Of a stretch of 56,659 nucleotides of DNA, positions 1-7,751 are shown piece after piece. Source of the stretch: Ruminococcus sp. (GTDB lineage: Bacteria > Bacillota > Clostridia > Oscillospirales > Ruminococcaceae). The stretch covers positions 1 to 56,659 of the forward strand of contig JAFXVT010000020.1 in assembly GCA_017534835.1 (NCBI GenBank), written 5' to 3'. The translations under genes and the position numbers were made by a program. How positions within the stretch are numbered: position 1 is the stretch's first letter; each line of letters starts with the position of its first letter. The notes beneath the pieces were generated by a model. It did no database searches and had not been told where the DNA came from. It saw nothing but the letters and a program-made list of their open reading frames with translations.

Positions 1-141
1 AGCGTGGAGGTCAGCGACGCAGTAGATGCAGTCGTATTCCTCCTGAAATTTTCCGAAGTTTCTCAGTGCACCGATGTAGTTGCCGAGGGTGAAAGTGCCT
101 GTCGGCTGGAGAGCGCTGAAAATGAGCTTTTTATCGTCCAT
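1..141 (-). CDS. trpS: Tryptophanyl-tRNA synthetase, N-terminal fragment (cut by window edge)
   Basis: The 47 visible codons read inward from an ATG at 141 to the window edge, so the C-terminal part is missing. The peptide contains [19 protein letters not shown], the class I synthetase N-terminal signature of TrpRS, in which the HIGH motif takes the form TLGN. The enzyme charges tRNA-Trp in the cytoplasm. An AAGGAG ribosome binding site (complement of 150-155) overlaps the stop codon of the upstream 171-aa gene, which implies translational coupling. It is the third gene of a minus-strand operon starting with the aminotransferase at 1883. Family assignment is from the motif; the catalytic KMSKS part lies outside the window. 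Confidence 0.93.
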   Translation of the reverse strand, partial: MDDKKLIFSALQPTGTFTLGNYIGALRNFGKFQEEYDCIYCVADLHA

Positions 142-153
142 ATGCGGTACTCC

Positions 154-669
154 TTACTTGCCTGCCTTGCGGGCTTCCATATCGTCCTTGAGCTGGCAGT
201 TTCTGAGCTCGCTGAGAACGCGCTGATAGAGAACGTATACTGTGCGCTTTTCGGGCTCAGACTCCGGGATAACGCCGGGCTGGTACTCGACCTTGTATGT
301 GCCGTTCTTGGTGAGGAGATAAACGTACTGAGTTCTGCCTCTGGGGAGGTCGAACTGGGTTGTTCTCTCAGCCTTGGGGAGCACCTGCTTGGAATTTACA
401 ACGAGAGCATTAGCAGCCTGAACGAGGTTCCTGTACTTCTGAGAAGCGCCTGTGTATTCGCCGCCGTTGTTGAAATAGAGGTTTGCAGCACCGTTGATGA
501 AGCAGACCATAGTTGTGAGTATGCCGCCGGGCATGGGAATATCCACAACAACGCCGTAAACGTCGTTCTTGCCGAATTTCTGCTCAAAGAATTTAGCCGG
601 GAAGCTGAGAGCCTGAGCTCTTGTCATAAGGTATTTCTGGGTAACGGGGTATCTGTCTGTAGTTGCCAT
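154..669 (-). CDS. Conserved-looking hypothetical protein, 171 aa
   Basis: I do not recognise the family. The protein begins MATTDRYPVTQKYLM, has no signal peptide or membrane segment, and ends in a charged helix-like tail (ELRNCQLKDDMEARKAGK). The middle has alternating hydrophobic strands (VYGVVVDIPMPGG, TMVCFINGAANLYFNNGG), suggesting a small soluble alpha/beta domain. The start at 669 follows an AAAGGA site. It lies 20 nt after the aminotransferase stop and 12 nt before trpS on the same strand, so it is almost certainly cotranscribed with both. Base composition matches its neighbours. Coding status is well supported by context; function is unknown. Confidence 0.8.
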   Translation of the reverse strand: MATTDRYPVTQKYLMTRAQALSFPAKFFEQKFGKNDVYGVVVDIPMPGGILTTMVCFINGAANLYFNNGGEYTGASQKYRNLVQAANALVVNSKQVLPKAERTTQFDLPRGRTQYVYLLTKNGTYKVEYQPGVIPESEPEKRTVYVLYQRVLSELRNCQLKDDMEARKAGK

Positions 670-689
670 ATCTGTGATTTCCTTTCAGT

Positions 690-1883
690 TTAATCGAGCA
701 TCTCGCGAGTCATACGGGCAAGTATCTCCATACCCTTTTTGATCTGCTCGTTTGTGGGTGTTGAATAGTTGAGGCGGAATGAGCGGCTGATGTCGTTCTC
801 TCTGATATTGAACGAATTGCCGGGAACTACCGCTATCTTGTACTCCTGAACAGCCTTTGTGCAGAATGCGTTCATATCGCAGCCGTCGGGGAGGGTGCAC
901 CAGATGAAGAGGCCGCCCTCGGGACGTGTATAGCTTATCTGCTTGGAGAATTCATTGTCGATGAAGCTGCACATAAGGTCGCACTTTTCCTTGTATATCG
1001 CGCGGAGCTTCTTGAAGTGAGCCTCGCGGTCGATAGTTGTCATAAAGCGCTGGCAGAGCACCTGAGCCCAGATATTCGAGTGAACGTCGGATACCTGCTT
1101 GCAGACTACTATCTTCTGTATTATCGGAGCAGGCGCCGAAACGAAGCCTGTTCTGAAGCCGGGAGAGATGAGCTTAGAGAATGTGCTGGAATAGATGACT
1201 CTGCCTTCGGTGTCGAGGCTCTTTATCGTGGGAACGTTCTCGCCTGCGAAGCGGAGCTCGCCGTAGGGGTCGTCCTCGAGGATAATGAAGTCATATCTGC
1301 AAGCGAGCTCGTATACAGCCTTGCGCTTGGCAAATGACATCGTTCTGCCTGTAGGGTTCTGGAAGTTGGGTATGAGGTAGAGTATCTTTACGTTTGGCTG
1401 TGTCTTTACAGCCTCTTCGAGCTTTGCGAGGTCTATGCCGTCCTCCTCCATATCAACGCCGACGAGGTTGACGTTGTAGGAGCGGAATGCGTTCAGCGAG
1501 CCGATAAAGCTCGGAGATTCGCAAAGGAGAGTGTCACCCTCGTTGAGGAGCACCTTGCAGGAGAGCTCGTTTGCCTGCTGTCCGCCGGAGGTGATGATGA
1601 GGTCATCGAATTCTGAGTGGAAGCAGCCCTTCTCGGTCATCCAGCCCTTGAGGAATTCGCGGAGGGGAGTGTAGCCCTCGGTCACGCTGTACTGCATAGC
1701 GAGAATGGGGTCATCGCGCAGGAGCTCAGCGGAGAGCTCGGCTATCCTCTCCTTGGGGAAAGCCTCGGGAGCAGGGTTGCCGGCAGCGAAGGAAATGACC
1801 TCGGGGTCGGATGTGAATTTGAGTATCTCTCTGATAGCCGATGCTTTCAGACCGCTTACCTTATCGGAAAATTTATATTCCAT
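690..1883 (-). CDS. PLP-dependent class I/II aminotransferase (2-aminoadipate / MocR-catalytic type)
   Basis: A 397-aa fold-type I aminotransferase, normal length for the family. Visible landmarks are the cofactor region SGGQQANEL (about residues 99-107), the PNFQNPTG motif (172-179), the DDPYGEL segment (204-210) and the Schiff-base lysine in SSTFSKLISPGFRTGF (K237). There is no N-terminal GntR HTH, so this is the free enzyme form, as in LysN/2-aminoadipate transaminases or aromatic aminotransferases. It transfers an amino group from an amino acid to 2-oxoglutarate; the true substrate cannot be read from sequence. It heads an operon with a 171-aa unknown and trpS, hinting weakly at aromatic amino acid metabolism. 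A sigma-A-like promoter lies at 1933-1961. Confidence 0.9.
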   Translation of the reverse strand: MEYKFSDKVSGLKASAIREILKFTSDPEVISFAAGNPAPEAFPKERIAELSAELLRDDPILAMQYSVTEGYTPLREFLKGWMTEKGCFHSEFDDLIITSGGQQANELSCKVLLNEGDTLLCESPSFIGSLNAFRSYNVNLVGVDMEEDGIDLAKLEEAVKTQPNVKILYLIPNFQNPTGRTMSFAKRKAVYELACRYDFIILEDDPYGELRFAGENVPTIKSLDTEGRVIYSSTFSKLISPGFRTGFVSAPAPIIQKIVVCKQVSDVHSNIWAQVLCQRFMTTIDREAHFKKLRAIYKEKCDLMCSFIDNEFSKQISYTRPEGGLFIWCTLPDGCDMNAFCTKAVQEYKIAVVPGNSFNIRENDISRSFRLNYSTPTNEQIKKGMEILARMTREMLD

Positions 1884-1932
1884 ATATAAAACGTCCTTTC
1901 AAAATGTCTTAGACTGCAATAAGCCAACTAAC

Positions 1933-1961
1933 ATTATAACACAAGATGAAGAAAAAATCAA
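1933..1961 (-). promoter_or_regulatory. Sigma-A-type promoter of the aminotransferase-trpS operon
   Basis: On the minus strand a TTGATT -35 (1956-1961) and a perfect TATAAT -10 (1933-1938) are separated by 17 nt. It stands back to back with the plus-strand promoter at 1982-2010, leaving only 20 bp between the two -35 boxes. Confidence 0.75.
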
Positions 1962-1981
1962 CTGCAAAAAGTCAAAAACTA

Positions 1982-2010
1982 TTGAATCCGTGTTCCTTTT
2001 GGTGTATAAT
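1982..2010 (+). promoter_or_regulatory. Sigma-A-type promoter of the first LRR-dockerin gene
   Basis: TTGAAT (1982-1987) and TATAAT (2005-2010) are separated by 17 nt. Predicted transcription starts near 2017, about 27 nt before the ATG at 2044, leaving room only for the GGAGG site. Confidence 0.75.
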
Positions 2011-2043
2011 ATGAGTAAAATTTAACCATTGGAGGTTGAAAAG

Positions 2044-3192
2044 ATGAAATTGAGGAAAATTTTAGCGGCGGCAATGGCAGTGGCTATTGTGTGCGGAACA
2101 TCTTACACAACTAATTCGATTTTTTCAAAAAATGTTCAGGCGATAGAAGTCGGTGAAGATAGAAACGGTAATACAATCACATATGATGATGGAGTTTTTA
2201 CTGTAAGCGGAACGGGCGAAGTACAGGTCATTGGCTTGGCAAATTCTACAGGAATAAAAAAACTTGTTATTGAAGAGGGTATCACTTCAATTGGCCAAAG
2301 CTCATTTTCGGGGTGGCCTGACTTAGAGGAAGTTCAGCTTCCGAGCACGCTGACCGAGATTAAAGATTATGCCTTTGGTGGGTGTTATAATCTTAAACGC
2401 ATAGAGATTCCCGATTCAGTTACGGTTCTTAGGAACGGAGCATTTTCAGGCTGTAAAAAGCTCGAAACTGTAAAGCTTCCAAATTCGATAACAGATATAC
2501 CGCAGTCCGTATTTTGCGGCTGTGAGAGCCTTAAAGCGATAGAATTGCCCGATATGTTAAAAACAATCGGAGTAATGGCTTTTTACAAGTGCAATAGCTT
2601 GACTACAGTGGTTATTCCTGCTTCAGTAACGGATTTAATGCAGCCGTTTGGACTTTGCGCAAATCTTGAGTCTGTATACATTCTCAATCCTGATTGTGAA
2701 ATATCTAATAAGCGTTCTTTCTCTAATGAAATGGACGAAAATGGAAATTCAGTGGTTTTCAACGGAACCTTCTACGGATACAGCGGCTCAACAACCGAGG
2801 AATTCGCTAAAAAATACAATTATAAATTCGTTGCAATAGACGGTATGGATATACCAACAACAACCACTACCACTACCACCACAACAACTTCCACTACAGC
2901 ACAGAAAACGACTACCACAACGACTGCAACGCCCGAGCAGCCGGCAGTTGTATTCGGCGACCCCACTGGCGACGGAAAGGTCGATTCAAAGGACGCTTCG
3001 TTTGTACTCGTTGAGTACGCCAAGCTCTCAACGGGCGGCGAATCGTCGCTCACCGAGGCTGAGAAGAATGCCGCCGATGTCAACAAGGACGGCAAGAACG
3101 ATTCCAAGGACGCTTCAATAATCCTTTCGTACTACGCATACATCTCAACAAGCGGCACTGACAGCCTTGAAGAATTCCTGAAAAACCAATAA
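2044..3192 (+). CDS. Secreted BspA-type leucine-rich-repeat protein with C-terminal dockerin
   Basis: A 382-aa protein. The ATG at 2044 follows GGAGG (2031-2035); a TTG at 2029 would lie before that site and is rejected. Layout: signal peptide (MKLRKILAAAMAVAIVCG), a short beta-rich lead, then about six 23-residue repeats of the type IxIPDSVTxIxxxAFxGC (residues about 70-215), a Thr-rich linker (about 275-300), and a dockerin from residue 304 with two calcium-loop repeats (GDPTGDGKVDSKDAS and VNKDGKNDSKDAS). BspA repeats usually mediate surface or protein binding; the dockerin would dock it onto a scaffoldin cohesin. The LRR part is clearly richer in A/T-ending codons than the dockerin part, which suggests domain fusion. 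The partner bound by the LRR is unknown. Confidence 0.9.
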   Translation: MKLRKILAAAMAVAIVCGTSYTTNSIFSKNVQAIEVGEDRNGNTITYDDGVFTVSGTGEVQVIGLANSTGIKKLVIEEGITSIGQSSFSGWPDLEEVQLPSTLTEIKDYAFGGCYNLKRIEIPDSVTVLRNGAFSGCKKLETVKLPNSITDIPQSVFCGCESLKAIELPDMLKTIGVMAFYKCNSLTTVVIPASVTDLMQPFGLCANLESVYILNPDCEISNKRSFSNEMDENGNSVVFNGTFYGYSGSTTEEFAKKYNYKFVAIDGMDIPTTTTTTTTTTTSTTAQKTTTTTTATPEQPAVVFGDPTGDGKVDSKDASFVLVEYAKLSTGGESSLTEAEKNAADVNKDGKNDSKDASIILSYYAYISTSGTDSLEEFLKNQ

Positions 3193-3214
3193 TAACACCA
3201 AAGCGGAGCTTGAA

Positions 3215-3427
3215 GGGCACCCCTTCTCTGTACGATGTCCTTATCGTAAAACGTGCGGTTACCGAGCCGTAAACTACCGGTAAGAATACGGTAGCCTGCG
3301 AAACCGCCCGAGGGGGCACCCCTCCTCTGTGCGATGTCCTTATCGGAAAACGTGCGGTTACCGAGCTGTAAACTACCGGTAAGAATACGGTAGCCTGCGA
3401 AACCGCCCGAGGGGGCACCCCTTTTTC
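3215..3427 (+). repeat. 99-bp tandem intergenic repeat with RNA-like folding (2 full units plus partial)
   Basis: Two units, 3215-3313 and 3314-3412, match at all but about four positions, and a third start (GGGCACCCC followed by a T run) ends the array at about 3427. Within each unit CCCCTYCTC can pair with GAGGGGG, CGAT/ATCG forms a small hairpin, and GCGGTT pairs with AACCGC around a core TACCGAGCYGTAAACT...CCTGCGAAACCGCC. The core recurs at 27187-27245 with different stem bases. The end of the array, a GC stem followed by CTTTTTC, may terminate the upstream gene. It is not a riboswitch or ribozyme class I recognise. Strand is assigned by the T run and by the orientation of the gene upstream. 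Confidence 0.75.
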
Positions 3428-3482
3428 ATATTCTGCCAAAGTCCGGCATATCCTTTATGGAATACTGACGGGAGGCACAGAG

Positions 3483-5081
3483 ATGAAGAAGCAGGATATA
3501 CTGAAGGGCTCGATAATACTTATGGTCTCGGCGGTGGTCGCGAAGGGATTCGGAGCGCTGTTCAAGATACCGCTGACAAACCTGCTCGGCGGAGTCGGGA
3601 TGAGCTATTTCAGCTGTGCGTACAGCATATTCCTGCCGGTCTATGCACTCACAGTAACGGGACTGTCCTCGGCTGTCGCGAGAATGACCGCACAGAGCGC
3701 CGCGCTCGGTATGTACGGCAACATCAGGCGTATACGCAGGACGGCTCTGCTGATGTTCTCGGCGGTCGGCATCATCGGAAGTGCCGCGGTGTGTCTGCTC
3801 GCGTATCCGTTCAGCCTGCTCTCGACGGGCGGGAGCGAGGCTGTGCCGGCGGTGATGATGATAGCTCCGGCAGTGCTGTTCGGCTGCATTACGGCGGTCG
3901 AGCGCGGCTACTATGAGGGAATGAGCAATATGTACCCGACAGCGCTGTCTCAGGCGGCTGAGGGAGCTGTGAAGGTCGCAGCAGGGCTGTGGCTTTGCGG
4001 CTTCGTGAATGCGAACGGCAGCCGGATAATGGCTTATTTCCCCTCCGTGACGGATATCCGCGCACTCTCTGCGGCAGCAGGTATACTCGGAGTTTCGCTG
4101 TCATCGCTCGGTTCGGTGATATTTTTTGCAGTACTTGCGCTGATGAGCCGCCGTCCGGTCGGGGGCGGTGAGCCGGTCGAGAGCCGCAGACACATCGCGC
4201 GCGAGCTTGCGGCAACTGCTCTGCCGGTCGGAGTCAGTGCGGTGGTGACGAATCTTACGGCTATCGTGGATATGTGGACAATGATAGCCTGTATATCACA
4301 TTTCGGCTGCAAAACAGCAGCACCGCCGGCGGTCGCTGAGGCTGACCCGCCTGATTTTGTGTACGGTTCGTTCGCAGGTATAGCGCTGACGGTATTCAAT
4401 CTTGTGCCGTCTGTCACGAATATGCTCGGGAAGGGGGCGCTTCCGGGAGTTACCGCGGCGTGGGCGGAGGGCAGCAGAAGCGCCCTCGAAGCCGGTACAT
4501 CTCAGGCTCTTGTGACTGCGGCGGCACTTTCTGTACCGTCTGCATTCGGGCTCGGAGTGCTCGCTCCGGAGGTTCTGCATATGCTGTTCCCGTTTCAGAG
4601 CGACGAGGTGGAGATATGCATAAATGCGCTGCGTCTGCTTATGCCGGGAATGGTCTGCCTGTGCCTTTCTTATCCGGTGTTCAGCCTTTTGCAGGCGGTC
4701 GGGAAGCCGTCTGCGCCGCTGAAGGTGATGCTGATGGGAACGGTTCTGAAGCTTGCCGGAAATCTTGCACTCGTACCGCTTATGGGAGCGGACGGTGCTG
4801 CGGTATCTACCTCGCTGTGCTATGCCGCTATCCTTGCCGCATCGCTCGTACTCTACGTCCGGACGACGGGAGCAGCTCTGCCGGTATCGCCGCTGTTGAA
4901 GGTGCTGTACGCCGGAGCGATGTGCGGCGGCGGAGCTTACCTTGCTGCCGGTATCTGCGAAAGAGCAGGCGTTTCCGGAACTGTCTCCGCCTTCATAGCC
5001 ATTGCAGCCGGAGCAGGGCTTTACTTCGCCTCGCTGACACTTCTTTCGCTGAGAAAAACAAAAAGGGCAGCCACCGCGTGA
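3483..5081 (+). CDS. SpoVB/MurJ-type lipid-linked oligosaccharide flippase (MOP superfamily)
   Basis: A 532-aa, very hydrophobic protein with about 14 membrane segments and the N-terminal pattern ILKGSIILMVSAVVAKGFG followed by KIPLTNLLGGVGMSYF, typical of the SpoVB/polysaccharide-biosynthesis branch of the MOP exporters. Members flip lipid-linked precursors (peptidoglycan lipid II or capsule units) across the cytoplasmic membrane. Start ATG 3483 follows GGGAGG. No sporulation or capsule genes are nearby, so the substrate is open; a lipid II flippase of the MurJ/Amj/SpoVB group is the simplest guess. It converges with the lipoprotein gene ending at 5103, and its last codons lie inside a shared terminator stem. 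Confidence 0.87.
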   Translation: MKKQDILKGSIILMVSAVVAKGFGALFKIPLTNLLGGVGMSYFSCAYSIFLPVYALTVTGLSSAVARMTAQSAALGMYGNIRRIRRTALLMFSAVGIIGSAAVCLLAYPFSLLSTGGSEAVPAVMMIAPAVLFGCITAVERGYYEGMSNMYPTALSQAAEGAVKVAAGLWLCGFVNANGSRIMAYFPSVTDIRALSAAAGILGVSLSSLGSVIFFAVLALMSRRPVGGGEPVESRRHIARELAATALPVGVSAVVTNLTAIVDMWTMIACISHFGCKTAAPPAVAEADPPDFVYGSFAGIALTVFNLVPSVTNMLGKGALPGVTAAWAEGSRSALEAGTSQALVTAAALSVPSAFGLGVLAPEVLHMLFPFQSDEVEICINALRLLMPGMVCLCLSYPVFSLLQAVGKPSAPLKVMLMGTVLKLAGNLALVPLMGADGAAVSTSLCYAAILAASLVLYVRTTGAALPVSPLLKVLYAGAMCGGGAYLAAGICERAGVSGTVSAFIAIAAGAGLYFASLTLLSLRKTKRAATA

Positions 5082-5095
5082 CTGCCCTTGTCTTT
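5063..5095 (+). terminator. Bidirectional terminator overlapping the flippase stop codon
   Basis: AAGGGCAG (5063-5070) pairs with CTGCCCTT (5082-5089), with an A run on the left and GTCTTTTT on the right. The stop codon of the flippase lies in the loop. It can serve both convergent genes. Confidence 0.7.
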
Positions 5096-5102
5096 TTCAT
5101 TT

Positions 5103-5699
5103 TCAGTTGTTTTCGAGAACGACGATGTCTTCCTTCTTGACCTTGACCTTGATAACATCGTCCTTGTTGCGGTCGTTATCGAGGGTGGGGAAGAAGCAGA
5201 CCGTGAACTCATTCACGTCGTCGCCTACGAGGAAGCCGCCGATAGTTCCGCTGAACTTGCCGTTTGCAGGTATCGTGAACGGGCTTGAAACGAAGTCGCT
5301 CATATTCTTTCCTGCGTAGAGCTGGGTCCTTATGTCGTAGTGAGCCTCGGTTCCGTCGCCGAAGAGGATATAGAAGTTGTTGAGCGCGTTGAGGTCATAC
5401 TGCTTGTCAGTGGTGTTGTCGATAGTTATCTGAAGGTAGATATAGTGCTCGTTCTTGTCGGTGTGGATACCTGCGTCGATGACTTTGTTGAGAGTGTAGC
5501 CGGTATCGTTAGCCTTTGCGGTCTCGGAAAGACCGGCGTTTATCACGTTTTCAGCGAGACTGTCCTGTCTGCCGTCTGCGCTTGTCTTGTAGGGCTGAGA
5601 GGGAACTGAGCTGCTGCTGTTCTTGTCGGAGCAGCCTGCTGCTGCGGTGAGCGCCATTGCTGCACAGAGCAGGAGCGCGGTGATTCTATGTTTTCTCAT
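5103..5699 (-). CDS. DUF4352-like lipoprotein
   Basis: A 198-aa lipoprotein. The start at 5699 is preceded by GGAGG and gives the signal peptide MRKHRITALLLCAAMALTAAAGC with lipid-modified Cys23; an upstream in-frame ATG at 5786 lies inside the promoter and is rejected. A Ser-rich spacer is followed by a beta-sandwich-like domain with the pattern HYIYLQITIDNTTDKQYDLNAL and, later, FTIPANGKFSGTIGGFLV, typical of the DUF4352 / telomere-repeat-binding-like extracellular fold (Ig-like). Such domains sit on the outer face of the membrane; no enzyme activity is expected. Monocistronic, convergent with the flippase. Confidence 0.83.
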   Translation of the reverse strand: MRKHRITALLLCAAMALTAAAGCSDKNSSSSVPSQPYKTSADGRQDSLAENVINAGLSETAKANDTGYTLNKVIDAGIHTDKNEHYIYLQITIDNTTDKQYDLNALNNFYILFGDGTEAHYDIRTQLYAGKNMSDFVSSPFTIPANGKFSGTIGGFLVGDDVNEFTVCFFPTLDNDRNKDDVIKVKVKKEDIVVLENN

Positions 5700-5756
5700 C
5701 AGTGTGAGCCTCCGTTCAGAATATGGGATAAATGTGCGTAGACCATACGCTCCCTT

Positions 5757-5786
5757 AGTATAACACATTGGCGGAAGGAATGTCAA
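5757..5786 (-). promoter_or_regulatory. Promoter of the DUF4352-like lipoprotein
   Basis: Minus-strand TTGACA (5781-5786) and TATACT (5757-5762) are 18 nt apart, about 58 bp upstream of the ATG at 5699. Confidence 0.7.
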
Positions 5787-5944
5787 GTGCGGGAGGATAG
5801 GAATTCACACTCTTTAATTGTGGATAATACATAAAAGTGACAGGTCATACTTGCGTAATCCCATTTTTATGATGTAAGCGGCGTGTCGCCGCCTCCTGTA
5901 TCGCGGCTGAGTTCTCCGGAACGGAAGTATATCTCCGCGCACCC

Positions 5945-5973
5945 TTGCTATTCCAGACATAATATGATATAAT
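5945..5973 (+). promoter_or_regulatory. Promoter of the second LRR-dockerin gene
   Basis: TTGCTA (5945-5950), a 17-nt spacer, and TATAAT (5968-5973). The arrangement matches that of the paralogue's promoter at 1982-2010: the -10 box ends 34 nt before the ATG at 6008, against 33 nt at 2044. Confidence 0.7.
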
Positions 5974-6007
5974 GCAAGTACATAATATATCCAGAGGAGG
6001 TATAAAG

Positions 6008-7636
6008 ATGAAATTGAGAAAAATCTTGGCAGCAGCTATGGCGTTTGCTGTAGTTTGCGGAGCGCCTGCGGCTGTGGGAACATATCAGCCGGGCTTTGAG
6101 CTGACGGCGAACGCCTGGGATCGTACCGAGGTTGTCGATAACGGCATAAAATATTTTGTTTACGCCGACTATGCCGAGGTAGCCAGAAACGAAGGTATAG
6201 CAGGCGATGTGAACATAGCGTCAGCAGTAAACGGCGTTCCTGTTACAAGCATAGGTTTCAGGGCATTTGAAGAATGTCAAGAACTGACCTCAATCACCAT
6301 ACCCGACGGTGTAACAATCATAGATGACAGGGCATTCTGCGAATGTTCGGAACTTGCCTCGATAACCCTACCCGACAGTTTAACAAGCATAGGTGATGAT
6401 GTATTTGTCTCTTGTTCAAAACTTACCTCAATAACCTTACCCGAGGGTTTAACAAGCATAGGTTGTGATGCATTTGACGAGTGTTCGGGACTGACCTCAA
6501 TAACCATACCCGACAGTGTGACAAGCATAGGTTACGGTGCGTTTTATCGTTGTTCGGGACTGACATCAATAATCATACCCGACGGCGTTACAAGCATCGG
6601 TGACTGGACTTTTTACGAATGTTCAGCTCTTACCTCGGTAACTTTACCCGAAAGTGTAACAAGCATAAGTGATAAGGCGTTTACGGATCATTCCGATGTG
6701 ACTATCTACGGATATGGTGGCTCATATGCAGAGACCTACGCAAATGAAAAAGACATACCTTTTGCTGCCATAGAAAAAGCACCTGAAACAACAACTACTA
6801 CTACAACATCTCAGCCCACAACAACAACTACAACAACAACAACTACCACCACAGCACAGGAAACGACCACCACAACGACTGCAACACCCGAGCAGCCGGC
6901 AGTCTCCTTCGGTGATCCGAATAATGACGGCAAGGTCGATTCAAAGGACGCTTCGTTTGTGCTGGTAGAGTATGCGAAGCTCTCAACTGGCGGTGAATCG
7001 TCGCTCACCGAGGCGGAGAAGTCGGCGGCTGACGTCAACAAGGACGGTAAGGTCGATTCCAAGGACGCTTCCGCTATCCTTGCGTACTATGCACTTGTTT
7101 CGACAACATCAGGGGAAGTACCGACAATGGAGGAGTATATGAATCCGGCAGAGCCTCCCACAGGATTTGACCCGAGTACATACGATTGGCCGGACATTAA
7201 CCACGACAACCCAGACGTAAATATGACCAACTATACCATAGACGGCACATTATATCTTGGATGCATGGTACAAAAACTGAACGACAAGTACATTCGAGGT
7301 GACTATTCGCTGTATACAGATAAATCAGAATATACAATATCTGATTCGTCGATTTATATTCGGAGACTAATCGTACTTAATGCATTTGATGACGAGGCAC
7401 TCGATTATCAGTTCTGGTATTCTTGCGGTGAATATTCGCGTTATACACCCAACTTCGTCAGGAACAATGTCCTGTATGAATATCTATTCTCAGGTCGCTC
7501 CGGCGATTATATACGCGTCGACCTTAACGGTCAGGTCTCCGAGTTTCCGAGAAGCGAGATGCAAACATTAGTGCGGGTTATGACAGGTCACTTTAGTGAT
7601 ATGGCTAATTTCGGCTATAGCTGTAATCCCATATGA
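6008..7636 (+). CDS. Secreted BspA-type LRR protein with internal dockerin and an unknown C-terminal domain
   Basis: A 542-aa paralogue of the gene at 2044. The ATG at 6008 follows AGAGGAGG (5993-6000). Layout: nearly the same signal peptide (MKLRKILAAAMAFAVVCG), seven 23-residue LRR units (about 80-230) of the form LTSITIPDSVTSIGxxAF, a Thr-rich linker (about 260-290), a dockerin (about 301-365) with loops GDPNNDGKVDSKDAS and VNKDGKVDSKDAS, then about 175 residues I do not recognise, starting after EEYMNPAEPPTGFDP and rich in Tyr and Asp. A dockerin in the middle rather than at the end is unusual. The linker-dockerin DNA is close to that of the first copy, while the C-terminal part is richer in A/T. 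Probably a cellulosome or cell-surface adhesion component. Confidence 0.9.
   Translation: MKLRKILAAAMAFAVVCGAPAAVGTYQPGFELTANAWDRTEVVDNGIKYFVYADYAEVARNEGIAGDVNIASAVNGVPVTSIGFRAFEECQELTSITIPDGVTIIDDRAFCECSELASITLPDSLTSIGDDVFVSCSKLTSITLPEGLTSIGCDAFDECSGLTSITIPDSVTSIGYGAFYRCSGLTSIIIPDGVTSIGDWTFYECSALTSVTLPESVTSISDKAFTDHSDVTIYGYGGSYAETYANEKDIPFAAIEKAPETTTTTTTSQPTTTTTTTTTTTTAQETTTTTTATPEQPAVSFGDPNNDGKVDSKDASFVLVEYAKLSTGGESSLTEAEKSAADVNKDGKVDSKDASAILAYYALVSTTSGEVPTMEEYMNPAEPPTGFDPSTYDWPDINHDNPDVNMTNYTIDGTLYLGCMVQKLNDKYIRGDYSLYTDKSEYTISDSSIYIRRLIVLNAFDDEALDYQFWYSCGEYSRYTPNFVRNNVLYEYLFSGRSGDYIRVDLNGQVSEFPRSEMQTLVRVMTGHFSDMANFGYSCNPI
6245..6700 (+). repeat. Seven 69-bp in-frame repeats coding the LRR array
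   Basis: The motif ACAAGCATAGGT or a close variant recurs at 6245, 6314, 6383, 6452, 6521, 6590 and 6659, exactly every 69 bp (23 codons). This direct-repeat DNA could change copy number by recombination or slippage. Confidence 0.9.
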
Positions 7637-7651
7637 TTCGATGCTAACAAT

Positions 7652-7697
7652 CAACAAAAATCGCCGTGGACCTTCTGACCCACGGCATTTTTGTTGG
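7652..7697 (+). terminator. Rho-independent terminator after the second LRR gene
   Basis: A long stem: CAACAAAAATCGCCGTGG (7652-7669) pairs with CCACGGCATTTTTGTTGG (ending 7697) apart from one bulged base. The A run and T run lie inside the stem, so it works on either strand. Confidence 0.8.
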
Positions 7698-7751
7698 TTT
7701 GGGGTTTCTACGTCTTGATGTTCAGACATCTCCCCAAAAACTTCTGAATAA

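Noticed and set aside
3215-3412. CRISPR array
   Set aside because: Units are contiguous 99-bp near-identical repeats without unique spacers and there are no cas genes.
3215-3427. Known riboswitch or self-cleaving ribozyme (THF, twister, HDV-like, c-di-GMP) at the tandem repeat
   Set aside because: Some short words resemble twister elements, but I could not place the conserved nucleotides of any class I remember, and both loci lie 3' of genes, not before them.
3080-3439. Minus-strand frame with two 33-residue repeats (GVPPRAVSQATVFLPVVY...)
   Set aside because: It is the antisense reading of the 99-bp intergenic repeat; 99 is divisible by three, so the frame stays open by chance. No ribosome site or promoter, and it runs into the dockerin gene.
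5878-5893. Hairpin GCGGC/GCCGC upstream of the second LRR gene
   Set aside because: Short, without a T run and not linked to a gene; no evidence of function.
6811-7062. Minus-strand frame with a poly-Val stretch opposite the Thr-rich linker
   Set aside because: Thr codon repeats read as Val/Gly on the other strand; a shadow of the real gene. The same holds for 2820-3107.
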